Below, one piece after another: positions 38,232-47,485 of a stretch of DNA of 64,000 nt. Position 1 is the first letter of the stretch, and each line of letters starts with the position of its first letter. Under the pieces are notes generated by a model, which did not search any database, had not been told where the DNA came from, and saw only the letters and a list, made by a program, of their open reading frames with translations. Made by a program: the position numbers and the translations under genes. The DNA is from Sphingomonas sp. CFBP 8760 (lineage in GTDB: Bacteria > Pseudomonadota > Alphaproteobacteria > Sphingomonadales > Sphingomonadaceae), in assembly GCF_014841615.1 (NCBI RefSeq), contig NZ_JACYUG010000001.1, forward strand, positions 186,001 through 250,000, read 5' to 3'.

Positions 38232-39019
38232 TCCCCATTGTCCCGCGGCGGCCGACCCGCATTCCCCATGGACCGTTGGTGAAGCAAGCCGGATCGCTGC
38301 TCGCCGCGCTGTTGCTGACGGGAGCGGCGCCGGCGCCCCGCATCTTCATCGCGGGCGATTCCACCGCGCAGGATTACAAGGCGGACAAGGCCCCCCAATC
38401 CGGCTGGGGCACGGCGCTGCGCTGCTGGACGCCGCAACCGGTGGAGAACCGCGCGATCGGCGGGCGCAGCACGCGCAGCTTCATCGAACAGGGGCGGTTC
38501 GACAGGATCGCCGCCGATATCGGGCCGGGCGACACGCTGCTGATCCAGTTCGGCCATAACGACGCCGACACCAAAAAAATGGCGGAGCGCTTTACCCCGA
38601 TCCCCGATTACATCGCGAACCTGCGCCGCTTCATCGACATGGCGCGTGAGCATGGCGCGTCGCCCGTCATCATCACGCCCGTCACCCGCCGCAGCTTCCG
38701 GGACGGTCACGTGCCCCGCAGCTTCCCGCTGTACGAGGATGCCGCCAAACAGGTCGCCGAACAGACCAGGACGCCGCTGATCGACCTCGCCGCGCTGTCG
38801 CGCCGCTGGGTGGAACGCGCGGGCGACGCGGGATCGCGCCGGTTCTATCTCCATGCTACCCCGGCGGACAACTGGCCGGGCTTTCCCAAGGGCGTCGACG
38901 ACGACGTGCATTTCAGCAAGGCGGGGGCGGACGGCGTCGCCGCGCTGATCGCCGGTGGCCTGCGCCGCACCGGCCTGCCGGTCGCGAAGACGTTGCGGCG
39001 GACGCCGTCGTGCGGCTGA
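38228..39019 (+). CDS. Rhamnogalacturonan acetylesterase (CE12), short form
   Basis: A 263-residue SGNH hydrolase. A hydrophobic N-terminal segment (SLLAALLLTGAAPAP) suggests export. Block I is IFIAGDSTAQDY with the catalytic Ser, the Asn is in FGHND, and the Asp-x-x-His pair is in DDDVHFSKAGADG. It removes acetyl groups from galacturonate in RG-I so that lyases can act. Its ATG overlaps the GH2 stop (ATGA), and its 3' end overlaps the next CE12 gene by ten bases. Confidence 0.88.
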   Translation: MIPIVPRRPTRIPHGPLVKQAGSLLAALLLTGAAPAPRIFIAGDSTAQDYKADKAPQSGWGTALRCWTPQPVENRAIGGRSTRSFIEQGRFDRIAADIGPGDTLLIQFGHNDADTKKMAERFTPIPDYIANLRRFIDMAREHGASPVIITPVTRRSFRDGHVPRSFPLYEDAAKQVAEQTRTPLIDLAALSRRWVERAGDAGSRRFYLHATPADNWPGFPKGVDDDVHFSKAGADGVAALIAGGLRRTGLPVAKTLRRTPSCG

Positions 39020-40191
39020 TCGTCGCCGCGATGGCCTTGCTCGCGACCCCGGTCGTCGCGCAGCGGTTCACGCCGATGACCGCCGCGCCCTATGACGGCA
39101 CGTCGGGGCACGAACCGGGCGAGCGGCGGCTGTTCTCGGTCAAACTGCCCGAGGGCAATTACCGCGTCACCGTGACGCTGGGCGATCCGAAACGCGCGTC
39201 GGTGACGACGATCAAGGCGGAAAGCCGACGGCTGATGCTGAATGCCGTCGCGGTGCCGCGCGACGGCAGCGTGACGCGCAGCTTCGTCGTCAACGTCCGC
39301 ACCCCCGCACTCGCCCCGCCGCCGCTCAATGCGCCGGGCGGCACGGCGGTGCGGCTGAAGGACCGCGAGCAGGGATCGTTCACCTGGGACGACCGGCTGA
39401 CGCTGGAGATACTGGGCGAGACGGCGGCGGTACGATCGATGGAGATCGCACCGGTCGAGGTGCCGACGCTGTACCTGCTGGGCGATTCCACCGTCACCGA
39501 CCAGCGGTTCGAACCGGCGGCGAGCTGGGGCCAGATGCTGACCGCGTTTGTCGGCCCCGACATCGCGGTCGCCAACCATGCCGAATCCGGCGAGACGCTG
39601 AAATCCTTCGTCACCGAGTTGCGGCTGGACAAGGCATTGTCGCGGGTAAAGCCGGGCGACTGGGCGATGATCCAGTTCGGCCACAACGACCAGAAGGCAC
39701 AGTGGCCGCAGACCCATGCCCCCGCCGCGACCACCTATCGCGACTGGCTGCGCACCTTCGTCGCCGAATTCCGGCGGCGCGGCGCGACGCCGATCCTCGT
39801 CACCTCGCCCGAACGGCGCAACTGGACGGGCGACCGGATCAAGCCGACCCTGTCCGACTATGCCGAAGCGGTGCGCGCGGTGGCAGCATCGGAAAAGGTG
39901 CCGCTGATCGACCTGAACGCCGCCTCGATCGCCTTTTACGAGGCGCTGGGGCCGGCCCGCGCGCCGCTCGCCTTCAACGATGGCGGCAAGGACGCGACGC
40001 ATCATGATAATTACGGCGCCTGGGTGCTGGCGCGCGCGGTGGCGGAGGGGGTGCGGACCGCCGGCCTGCCGCTGGCCGCGATGCTCGCCCCCAGGCTGCC
40101 GCCGTTCGACCCGGCGCATCCGCCGGCGCCCGAGACATTCCGGATCGCCCCCAGCGTCGCGTTCAGCGACCAGCGACCGGCAGGAAACTGA
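39010..40191 (+). CDS. Rhamnogalacturonan acetylesterase (CE12), long form with N-terminal beta domain
   Basis: A 393-residue protein. A signal peptide (MRLIVAAMALLATPVVAQ) and a beta-sandwich of about 120 residues (YRVTVTLGDP and the following strands) come before the SGNH domain. The catalytic Ser is in LLGDSTVTDQ, the Asn in FGHNDQKA, and the His in DATHHDNYGAW. The extra domain is probably a galactose-binding-like carbohydrate module. It starts at GTG within the previous gene. The two CE12 enzymes differ enough to suggest different acetyl positions. Confidence 0.88.
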   Translation: MRLIVAAMALLATPVVAQRFTPMTAAPYDGTSGHEPGERRLFSVKLPEGNYRVTVTLGDPKRASVTTIKAESRRLMLNAVAVPRDGSVTRSFVVNVRTPALAPPPLNAPGGTAVRLKDREQGSFTWDDRLTLEILGETAAVRSMEIAPVEVPTLYLLGDSTVTDQRFEPAASWGQMLTAFVGPDIAVANHAESGETLKSFVTELRLDKALSRVKPGDWAMIQFGHNDQKAQWPQTHAPAATTYRDWLRTFVAEFRRRGATPILVTSPERRNWTGDRIKPTLSDYAEAVRAVAASEKVPLIDLNAASIAFYEALGPARAPLAFNDGGKDATHHDNYGAWVLARAVAEGVRTAGLPLAAMLAPRLPPFDPAHPPAPETFRIAPSVAFSDQRPAGN

Positions 40192-40195
40192 CCCG

Positions 40196-41155
40196 ATGGA
40201 CCGTCGCACGCTTCTCGCCTCCGGCCTCGCCCTTGCCGCCGCCGCACCGCTGCGCGCGCAGGGACCCTCACCGGCAAAGGCGGCACAGCGCCTGCCCCTT
40301 TGGCCCAAGGGCGTGCCCGGTGGCGAGGGGCGCACCGTCACCGATGTGTTCGTCAAGCGATCGCCCGATGGCCCCGCCGACGACATCGCGTGGACTCACC
40401 TCGCGACCCCGGTATTGAAGGTGACGCCCGCCGCCCGCCCCAACGGGACGGCGGTGCTGATGATCCCCGGCGGCGGCTATGCCCGGATCGCGGTGGGCAA
40501 CGCGCCATCGAACCTCGCGCAGCTTTATGCCGCAAACGGCACGACCGCGTTCGAACTGCTCTATCGCCTCCCGCACGACAATTGGGCGGCCGGGCCGGAT
40601 GCGCCGTTGCAGGATGCGCAGCGGGCGATGCGGGTGATCCGCGCGGGGGCGACGCGCTGGGGCTTCGATCCGGCGAAAGTGCTGGCGCTGGGTTTCTCCG
40701 CGGGCGGGCATCTGGTCGGGCGACTGGGCGAACAGGCGGCGGCGAAGACCTATGACCCGGTCGATGCCGCCGACGCGCTGCCGGCGCGGCCGATGGCGAT
40801 CGGCATGTTCTTCCCCGTGGTGACGATGGCGGAGGCGGACGCGCATGGGCCGTCGAAGCGCGAACTGCTGGGCAATGGGCCCGATGCCGCGATGGCGGAT
40901 CGATACTCGCTGGAACGCCATGTCGCCGCGACGATGCCACCGACCTTCGTCTGTCATGCCGCCGACGATCGGACGGTACCCTATACCAACAGCATCCGCA
41001 TGTTCACCGCGCTGCAGGCCGCGAAAATTCCCTCGGAGATGATGATCGGCGAGGCGGGCGGCCACGGCGTGCCGTTGATCGGGCGCGACGGCAAACCGCA
41101 TGTCTGGATCGACCTGGTCGCCGCGTTCGCCGCGCGGCACGGCTGGACGGCGTGA
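40196..41155 (+). CDS. Alpha/beta-hydrolase esterase, exported (pectin or xylan acetylesterase-like)
   Basis: A 319-residue alpha/beta hydrolase. DRRTLLASGLALAAAAPLRAQ is a signal peptide with a twin arginine. The oxyanion element is LMIPGGGYARIA, the nucleophile elbow GFSAGGH, and the catalytic His is in GGHGVPL near the end. Relatives are acetyl-xylan or pectin acetylesterases. It follows the CE12 pair by four bases, so it likely contributes to deacetylating pectin before cleavage. Confidence 0.82.
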   Translation: MDRRTLLASGLALAAAAPLRAQGPSPAKAAQRLPLWPKGVPGGEGRTVTDVFVKRSPDGPADDIAWTHLATPVLKVTPAARPNGTAVLMIPGGGYARIAVGNAPSNLAQLYAANGTTAFELLYRLPHDNWAAGPDAPLQDAQRAMRVIRAGATRWGFDPAKVLALGFSAGGHLVGRLGEQAAAKTYDPVDAADALPARPMAIGMFFPVVTMAEADAHGPSKRELLGNGPDAAMADRYSLERHVAATMPPTFVCHAADDRTVPYTNSIRMFTALQAAKIPSEMMIGEAGGHGVPLIGRDGKPHVWIDLVAAFAARHGWTA

Positions 41156-41184
41156 CGATGTTCCGCCCCCACCGCTCCGCTTCT

Positions 41185-41270
41185 CCCCGGCGAAGGCCGG
41201 GGTCCAGTTGGGCGAACGGGAATGATGAATCGCGACGGGCTTCCCAACTGGACTCCGGCCTCCGCCGCGG
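41185..41270. repeat. Dispersed palindromic repeat, family B copy
   Basis: Left arm CCCCGGCGAAGGCCGGGGTC.. (41185-41212) and right arm CCCAACTGGACTCCGGCCTC.. (41243-41270) match the copy at 35763. It fills most of the 154-base gap between the esterase and the GH28 gene, which otherwise shows no feature I can assign. Confidence 0.75.
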
Positions 41271-41309
41271 AAGATCCATGGCCGAGATATCCTCCATCGG
41301 GTCGATCGC

Positions 41310-42878
41310 ATGATCGACCGACGCACCGTGATCGGCGCAGGGCTGGCCGTGCCGCTGTTGACCGCCGCCGCTGCGCCGGTCGACGTGCGGACCTTCGGCG
41401 CGAAGGGTGACGGGCGGACGCTGGATCACGACGCGATCAACCGCGCGATCGTTGCGGTGGCACGATCGGGCGGTACGGTGCTGATCCCCGCCGGCCGCTA
41501 TCTGTGTTTCTCGATCCGGCTCAAAAGCGGCGTCACGCTGATGCTGGCGGCGGGTGCGGTGATCGAGGCGGCCGATCCGGCGCATCACGCGGGCGGATAC
41601 GACCTGCCCGAACCGCCGTCGAACGACGTGTATCAGGATTTCGGCCACAGCCATTTCCACAACAGCCTGATCTGGGCGGACGGGGTGCACGACGTGGCGA
41701 TCGTCGGCCCCGGCATGATCGACGGGATCGGCCTGACGCGTGAGGGGCCGGGCGCGCGGTGGAAGGGCGGCGGCAAGAACGCCGGGTCGCACCCCGCTTC
41801 GATGCGCAGCGTGACGGGCACCGAGATGCGGCAACTGGAGCCGGACCGCAGCCTGATGAACGGGCGCGGCAACAAGGCGATCGCGCTGAAGAACGCGCGC
41901 CGGGTGCGGATCGCGGACTTGACGATCGCACGTGGCGGCCATTTCGCGATCCTCGCCACCGGCTGCGACGATGTGACGATCGAGGGTCTGCGGATCGACA
42001 CCAACCGCGACGGCATCGATATCGATGCCTGCCGCCGCGTCACCATCACCAACTGCCACGTCAACAGCCCCAATGACGACGCGATCGTGCTGAAGGCGAG
42101 CTATGCGCTGGGCGACGCGCGGCCTTGCGAGGATGTGACGATCACCGGCTGTTCGGTATCGGGCTTCGACCCCGGCACCTTGCTGGACGGCACGCGCCGG
42201 CGGACCCAGCAACTGGCGCCCGACCGCGACCGGGTGACGGGGCGGATCAAGCTGGGCACCGAATCGCATGGCGGCTTCCGCCGCATCCGCATCGAGAACT
42301 GCCGGTTCCAGCGGTCCCGCGGGCTGGCGCTGGAAACGGTGGACGGCGGCGTGCTGGAGGAAGTGACCGCGCGAAACCTGACGATGGACGAGGTGACGAC
42401 CGCGCCGCTGTTCCTGCGCACCGGCGACCGGCGGCGCGGGCCGGACGGCACCGGCCTTGGCCGCATCCGCCACGTCGCGATCGCCAACCTGACCGCCACG
42501 GGGATCGATCCGCGTTTCGCCGCGTCGATCGTCGGACTGGCGGACAGCCCGGTCGAGGACGTGACGCTGACCGATCTCGATGTCCGCTATGCCGGTGGCG
42601 GTACCGCCACCGATGCGGCACGCCCGGTGCCGGAGGCGCGGGACGGCTATCCCGAACCCAGCATGTTCGGCCCCCTGCCCGCTTATGGCCTGTACATCCG
42701 CCACGCGCGCGGCATCACCGCCCGCCATGTGACGCTGTCGACCGACATGCCCGATGCCCGCCCGCCAGTGATCGTCGAGGACGGGCGCGACATTGTGATC
42801 GAAGGGCTGAAGGCATCGGGCGAGCCGGTGGTGCGGGATAGCAAGGACGTGCGGATCGCCAAGGCCGATCAGGGGTAA
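41310..42878 (+). CDS. Glycoside hydrolase family 28 (polygalacturonase-type), exported
   Basis: A 522-residue beta-helix enzyme with a signal peptide (MIDRRTVIGAGLAVPLLTAA, twin-arginine-like). VDVRTFGAKGDGRTLDHDAIN opens the domain. Catalytic Asp residues lie in TNRDGIDID and SPNDDAIVLK, and the GHG region reads GTESHGG. The RIK motif that binds the uronate carboxylate is not evident where expected; LALETVDGG stands there. That suggests a substrate other than plain polygalacturonate, such as an RG-I backbone end. It lies within the RG-I enzyme series. Confidence 0.87.
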   Translation: MIDRRTVIGAGLAVPLLTAAAAPVDVRTFGAKGDGRTLDHDAINRAIVAVARSGGTVLIPAGRYLCFSIRLKSGVTLMLAAGAVIEAADPAHHAGGYDLPEPPSNDVYQDFGHSHFHNSLIWADGVHDVAIVGPGMIDGIGLTREGPGARWKGGGKNAGSHPASMRSVTGTEMRQLEPDRSLMNGRGNKAIALKNARRVRIADLTIARGGHFAILATGCDDVTIEGLRIDTNRDGIDIDACRRVTITNCHVNSPNDDAIVLKASYALGDARPCEDVTITGCSVSGFDPGTLLDGTRRRTQQLAPDRDRVTGRIKLGTESHGGFRRIRIENCRFQRSRGLALETVDGGVLEEVTARNLTMDEVTTAPLFLRTGDRRRGPDGTGLGRIRHVAIANLTATGIDPRFAASIVGLADSPVEDVTLTDLDVRYAGGGTATDAARPVPEARDGYPEPSMFGPLPAYGLYIRHARGITARHVTLSTDMPDARPPVIVEDGRDIVIEGLKASGEPVVRDSKDVRIAKADQG

Positions 42879-42880
42879 CA

Positions 42881-42982
42881 AAGCCCCTTCCGTTCAGGGG
42901 AGGGATTGGGGTGGGGCGTTTCAACAGACGGAGCACGCGCAGAAAGGCCCCACTCCCGGTCCCTCCCCTGAAGGGGAGGGGA
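42881..42982. repeat. C-rich nested palindromic repeat, family A copy 2
   Basis: Begins AGCCCCTTCCGTTCAGGGGA and ends with CCCTCCCCTGAAGGGGAGGG; inner GGTGGGGC and GGCCCCAC arms flank a short centre (TTTCAACAGACGGAGCACGC). It lies just after the GH28 stop and could terminate or stabilise that transcript. Confidence 0.75.
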
Positions 42983-43020
42983 GAGGAACGATTGACGGGT
43001 CCGCCCCAATCGGGCATGAC

Positions 43021-43051
43021 TCCCAGATAATGATCCGTTGTCCCACATGAT
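43021..43051 (+). promoter_or_regulatory. Bipartite motif upstream of rhaM
   Basis: TCCCAGAT (43021-43028), 12 bases, then TCCCACATGAT (43041-43051). It is the inverse of the arrangement at 34309-34339, with the same spacing. It lies 20-50 bases upstream of the rhaM ATG, so it could overlap the promoter of the rhaM-GH35-GH105 group. Confidence 0.45.
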
Positions 43052-43070
43052 CGACGGACGGAGAGGTCCG

Positions 43071-43385
43071 ATGTCTACCCACGCGTTTCGTATGCAGCTG
43101 AAGCCCGGCGTCATCGACGAATATCGTCGCCGTCACGACGAAATCTGGCCCGAACTGGCCGAGACGATCTCGGCCGCCGGCATCTACGATTATTCGATCT
43201 TCCTCGACGAGGAGACGCTGGCGCTGTTCGCAGTGCTGAAGCTGCGCGACGATAACACGCGCGACGCGTTGCCGCACCAGCCGGTGATGCGGCGCTGGTG
43301 GGATCATATGGCCGAACTGATGGTGGTGGAGCCGGACAACAAGCCCGTCGAATGGCCGCTCGTGCCGCTGTTCCACCTCGCCTGA
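43071..43385 (+). CDS. rhaM: L-rhamnose mutarotase
   Basis: A 104-residue protein of exactly the length of enterobacterial RhaM. FRMQLKPGVIDEYRRRHDEIWPEL and HQPVMRRWWDHMAELM contain the conserved His and Trp residues. It interconverts alpha and beta L-rhamnose. GGAGAGG precedes the ATG at 43071. It is 9 kb from the rest of the rhamnose genes, but heads a unit with GH35 (TGATG overlap) and GH105, linking rhamnose release to catabolism. Confidence 0.94.
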   Translation: MSTHAFRMQLKPGVIDEYRRRHDEIWPELAETISAAGIYDYSIFLDEETLALFAVLKLRDDNTRDALPHQPVMRRWWDHMAELMVVEPDNKPVEWPLVPLFHLA

Positions 43386-46360
43386 TGCGCCGCCTCGCCC
43401 TTCCCGTCGCGCTGCTCGCGTCGACCGCCGCCACCGCGCAGGTCGCGGCACCCGCACCGCGAACGACGGCCGCCGCCCAACCGCGCGTGGCGTTCGACGA
43501 ACGGTCGTTCATCATCGACGGCAAGCCGACCTTGATCTGGTCCAGCGAGTTCCACCCGTTCCGCCTGCCCTCCCCCGATCTGTGGCGCGACATCCTGCAG
43601 AAGATGAAGGCGAGCGGGTTCAACGCGGTCGCGCTGTATTTCGACTGGGGATACCATAGCCCGAAACAGGGCGTGTACGACTTCACCGGCATCCGCGACA
43701 TGGACCGGGTGCTGGATATGGCGAAGGAGGAAGGGCTCTACGTCATCACCCGCGCCGGGCCGTATGTGAATGCGGAACTGTCGCGCGGCGGCTTCCCCGG
43801 CTGGCTGGTCAACCAGCGCGGCCGCGCGCGCAGCGACGATCCCGAATATATGGCGGCGGCCGACGAATGGCTGACCCGGATCAACGCGATCATCGCGCGC
43901 CACCAGTTGAACGACGGGCGCGGCACCGTGATCCTGCACCAGATCGAGAACGAACTGGCGCTGACCACGCCGTCGCAGAGCCGCTACATGCAGCACCTGT
44001 ACGACAAGGCGCGGGTGGACGGCATCACCGTGCCGATCTTCCACAACGATCAGGGCCGCAACGGCTATTGGGTGCCCAAGTCGTCCACCGTGCCGCTGAC
44101 CGTGCCGGGGCCGCAGGAACTCTACGCGTTCGACGGCTATCCGGGCGCGACCTGCACCGTCCATAACAAGGTGACCAAGGGCGCCCCCGCCCCCGACTGG
44201 GGCCTGTACGGCGAGGGCGCGCGCGGCGGCGCCAGCGCCTCGCCCAAGACGCCGGGGTTCATCGCGGAATTCGGCGGTGGCTGGTTCGATTACTGGGGAT
44301 CGAACGGCATGTACCCATGCAACGCGATCCAGCGCGGCGTCGGGTATCAGCGTGTCTTCTACGGCACCAACATCGCCAACGGCATCGCCGCGCAGAGTTT
44401 CTACATGGGCTATGGCGGCACCAGCTGGGGCTGGCTGCCCGCACCGGTGGTGTACACGTCCTACGATTACGGCTCGGCGATCTCCGAACCCCGCGTGCTG
44501 CGCGACAAGGCGCTGGAGCTGAAACAGCTCGGCCAGTTCGCCACCGGGGTGGCCGATCTGGCGAAGCTGGTGAAGGCACCACCCGTCACCGTCTCGGCCA
44601 CGGACGTGCAGGTCTATCACGACCGCAATCCCGACACCGATACGCGGCTGCTGTTCGTGGCGCACAAGCCGTCGACCGCCGGCGGCGACAAGAGCTTCAC
44701 GATCACCGCCGACCTGCCCGATGGCCGCTACAGCTTCGCCAGCGAACTGCACGGGCTGGACGCCAAGCTGCTGCTGGCGGGATATGATCTGGAACGGCAG
44801 CGGCTGGTCTATTCGACCTCCGAACTCCAGACCTCGCTGCGGCGGGGCGCGGAGGACATCGCGCTGTTCTATGGCCGGCCGGGCGAGAAGGGCGAAACCG
44901 TGCTGCGCTTCGCCGCCGCGCCGACAGTGACGGTGCTGGACGGCAACGTCGCCTCGACTTGGGATGCCGGCAAGCGCGACCTGAAGCTGACCTATGCGCA
45001 TAACGGCCTCGCCCGCGTGCGGATCGAGGGGGGCAAGGCCACGCTGACGCTGCTGATCGGCGAGGTGAAGGAGGCGCAGCGCTTCTTCCGCCCCGATGCG
45101 GCGACGCTGGTGCGTGGTCCCAACCTCGTCCGTCATGCGACGCTGTCGGGCGGGACGCTGGCGCTGACCGGCGACACCACCGGGGGCGAGCCGCTGGAGG
45201 TGTGGACCGGTGCCGGCCGCGTGCGGTGGAACGGGCAATCGATCGCGACGACACGCAGCGCCAGCGGCAGCCTCGTCGCGCGCACCGCGCTGGCCGGCCC
45301 ACGCGCGCTGACGCTGCCGGTGCTGACCAACTGGAAGAGCGCACCGGGGTCGCCGGAAACCGATCCCCGCTTCGACGACAGCGCGTGGGCGACGGCGGCG
45401 GGCGGGCGCAACGCCAGCACGATCCGGCCACCGACCGGGCAACCGAGCCTGTCGATGGACGGCTACGGTTTCCACGACGGCGACGTCTGGTATCGCGGCC
45501 GTTTCACCGGCTCGCCCGAGGCGAAGACGATCGCGCTGCATTATGGCGCGGGCGGCGCGGGGATGCTGCAATTGTGGCTGGACGGGAAACTGGTCGGCCA
45601 GCACGAACTGCCGAGCGGCCTGCCCCGGCCGATCACCACCGGCGTTGCGGAGTTCGCACTGCCGGCCGAGGCCAGCACGCCGGGCGAGCATGTGCTGTCG
45701 GTGATGGTCCGCAACAACGGCCATAACTGGGACCTCGATTCCGACGAGTTCCACAAGGAGGCGCGCGGGCTGATCTCCGTCTCGATCGCGCGGCCCGGCG
45801 GCATCAGCTTCGCGGTGCCGGTGGCGTGGAAGATTCAGGGCAAGCAGGGCGGCGAGGATCTGCCCGATCCGGTGCGCGGCCCCGCCAACAATGGCGGCCA
45901 ATATGGCGAACGGATGGGCTGGCACCTGCCGGGCTTCGACGACGCCGGCTGGACCGCCGCGACCGTGCCGGCGCAGACACCGGTGCCCGGCACCCTCTGG
46001 TATCGCACCCGCTTCGACCTGAACGTGCCGAAGGGCGAGGATGCCACGATCGGCGTCCAGTTCGGCGATCCCGCCACCCCGCGTTCGCCGGGGCCGGGGC
46101 GTTACCGCGTGCTGGTCTTCGTCAACGGCTGGCAAATGGGGCAGTTCGCCGCCAATGTCGGCCCGCAGCGGACCTTTCCGGTGCCGGAGGGAATCCTGAA
46201 CCATCGTGGCCGCAACACGCTCGCCCTCGCCGTCACCGGCGACGGTGCACCCGGCGCCGCGCTGGAACCGGTGACACTCGTCACCCTCCACCATGTTCGC
46301 GGCGGCGTGCCTGTCGGCACCGTCACCGCCCCCACCACCCTATCGACCCCCAAGGAGTAA
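43385..46360 (+). CDS. Glycoside hydrolase family 35 beta-galactosidase, secreted
   Basis: A 991-residue secreted enzyme (signal MRRLALPVALLASTAATAQ). The GH35 barrel begins with FIIDGKPTLIWSSEFHPFRLP; the acid-base Glu is in ILHQIENEL and the nucleophile in FIAEFGGGWFDYWG. C-terminal jelly-roll domains (DVWYRGRF and LWYRTRF repeats) follow. It is large for the family but has the usual multi-domain layout. It would release galactose from RG-I galactan. Its ATG shares a base with the rhaM stop. Confidence 0.92.
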   Translation: MRRLALPVALLASTAATAQVAAPAPRTTAAAQPRVAFDERSFIIDGKPTLIWSSEFHPFRLPSPDLWRDILQKMKASGFNAVALYFDWGYHSPKQGVYDFTGIRDMDRVLDMAKEEGLYVITRAGPYVNAELSRGGFPGWLVNQRGRARSDDPEYMAAADEWLTRINAIIARHQLNDGRGTVILHQIENELALTTPSQSRYMQHLYDKARVDGITVPIFHNDQGRNGYWVPKSSTVPLTVPGPQELYAFDGYPGATCTVHNKVTKGAPAPDWGLYGEGARGGASASPKTPGFIAEFGGGWFDYWGSNGMYPCNAIQRGVGYQRVFYGTNIANGIAAQSFYMGYGGTSWGWLPAPVVYTSYDYGSAISEPRVLRDKALELKQLGQFATGVADLAKLVKAPPVTVSATDVQVYHDRNPDTDTRLLFVAHKPSTAGGDKSFTITADLPDGRYSFASELHGLDAKLLLAGYDLERQRLVYSTSELQTSLRRGAEDIALFYGRPGEKGETVLRFAAAPTVTVLDGNVASTWDAGKRDLKLTYAHNGLARVRIEGGKATLTLLIGEVKEAQRFFRPDAATLVRGPNLVRHATLSGGTLALTGDTTGGEPLEVWTGAGRVRWNGQSIATTRSASGSLVARTALAGPRALTLPVLTNWKSAPGSPETDPRFDDSAWATAAGGRNASTIRPPTGQPSLSMDGYGFHDGDVWYRGRFTGSPEAKTIALHYGAGGAGMLQLWLDGKLVGQHELPSGLPRPITTGVAEFALPAEASTPGEHVLSVMVRNNGHNWDLDSDEFHKEARGLISVSIARPGGISFAVPVAWKIQGKQGGEDLPDPVRGPANNGGQYGERMGWHLPGFDDAGWTAATVPAQTPVPGTLWYRTRFDLNVPKGEDATIGVQFGDPATPRSPGPGRYRVLVFVNGWQMGQFAANVGPQRTFPVPEGILNHRGRNTLALAVTGDGAPGAALEPVTLVTLHHVRGGVPVGTVTAPTTLSTPKE

Positions 46361-46363
46361 TTC

Positions 46364-47476
46364 GTGGCCGCCCTTACCCATCAGGTCCCGCGCAAGCAGG
46401 TGACCGACGCGATCGCATTGCTGATCGACAACCTCGTCAACATCAAGGACGAGACGGGCGAGTTCCTGTTGCGGCTGGAGGACGGCCGCGTCATCGACAC
46501 CAAGGGGTGGAACGACTGGGAATGGACCCACGGCATCGGCCTGTTCGGCCTGTACCGCTATTACGAGCAGACCGGCGACCAACACGCGTTCGACGTGATG
46601 CTGAAATGGTTCGAGGACCGGTTCGCGGCGGGCACGCCGACCAAGAACATCAACACGATGTCGCCGTTCCTGACGCTGGCCTATCTGTACGAGCAGACCG
46701 GCGACCAGAGCTATATCCCCTATCTCGACACCTGGGCCGAATGGCTGATGGCCGATGACGGCCTGCCCAAGACCGAGGAGGGCGGCTTCCAGCACATCGT
46801 CTTCAACGACGAGAATCCGGGCGAACTGTGGGACGACACGCTGATGATGTCGGTGCTGCCGCTGGCCAAGATCGGCCTGCTGCTGGACCGGCCGCATTAT
46901 GTGGAAGAGGCCAAGCGCCAGTTCCTGATCCACATCAAATACCTGTTCGATACGAAGACCGGGCTGTGGTTCCACGGCTGGGACTTTAACGAGCGGCACA
47001 ATTTCGCCGGCGCGCTGTGGGCGCGGGGCAATTGCTGGGTCACGATCGCGATCCCCGAGATCATCGAGATGCTCGACCTGCAACCCGGCGACGCGTTCCG
47101 CACCTTCCTGATCGATACGCTGGCGGCGCAGGTGAAGACGCTGGCCAAGCATCAGGACGAAAGCGGCCTGTGGCACACGCTGATCGTCGATCCGACCAGC
47201 TATCTGGAAGCGTCGGCGACGGCGGGCTTCGCCTATGGCATCCTGAAGGCGGTGCGGAAGGGTTACCTGCCGCGCCATTACGAGGCGGTCGGGATCAAGG
47301 CGGTGCAGGCGGTGCTCGCCAATATCGACGACAAGGGCGAGTTGAAGCAGGTCAGCTTCGGCACCGCGATGGGCGACACGATGCAGTTCTACAAGGACAT
47401 CGCCCTCACCTCGATGCCGTACGGCCAAAGCCTGGCGATCGTCGCGCTGGGCGAGTTCCTGCGCTCATATATCTGA
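46364..47476 (+). CDS. Unsaturated rhamnogalacturonyl hydrolase (GH105)
   Basis: A 370-residue alpha/alpha-barrel hydrolase of the YteR/RhiN group. WNDWEWTHGIGLFGLYRYYEQTGD and LWDDTLMMSVLPLAKIG carry the catalytic Asp and conserved aromatic residues; GLWFHGWDF and ARGNCWVTIAIPEI are also typical. It hydrolyses the unsaturated galacturonyl-rhamnose made by RG lyases, giving rhamnose and the substrate of KduI. There is no signal peptide, so it is cytoplasmic. It starts at GTG, with AAGGAG upstream. Confidence 0.93.
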   Translation: MAALTHQVPRKQVTDAIALLIDNLVNIKDETGEFLLRLEDGRVIDTKGWNDWEWTHGIGLFGLYRYYEQTGDQHAFDVMLKWFEDRFAAGTPTKNINTMSPFLTLAYLYEQTGDQSYIPYLDTWAEWLMADDGLPKTEEGGFQHIVFNDENPGELWDDTLMMSVLPLAKIGLLLDRPHYVEEAKRQFLIHIKYLFDTKTGLWFHGWDFNERHNFAGALWARGNCWVTIAIPEIIEMLDLQPGDAFRTFLIDTLAAQVKTLAKHQDESGLWHTLIVDPTSYLEASATAGFAYGILKAVRKGYLPRHYEAVGIKAVQAVLANIDDKGELKQVSFGTAMGDTMQFYKDIALTSMPYGQSLAIVALGEFLRSYI

Positions 47477-47485
47477 CCCTGTTGC

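Noticed and set aside
43304..46294. A 996-codon open frame on the minus strand opposite the GH35 gene
   Set aside because: The plus-strand GH35 has a signal peptide and catalytic motifs. The reverse frame has a composition typical of antisense shadows. The same reasoning rejects the long reverse frames opposite the GH2 gene (35871-38084) and the PcRGLX-like gene (51755-54514).
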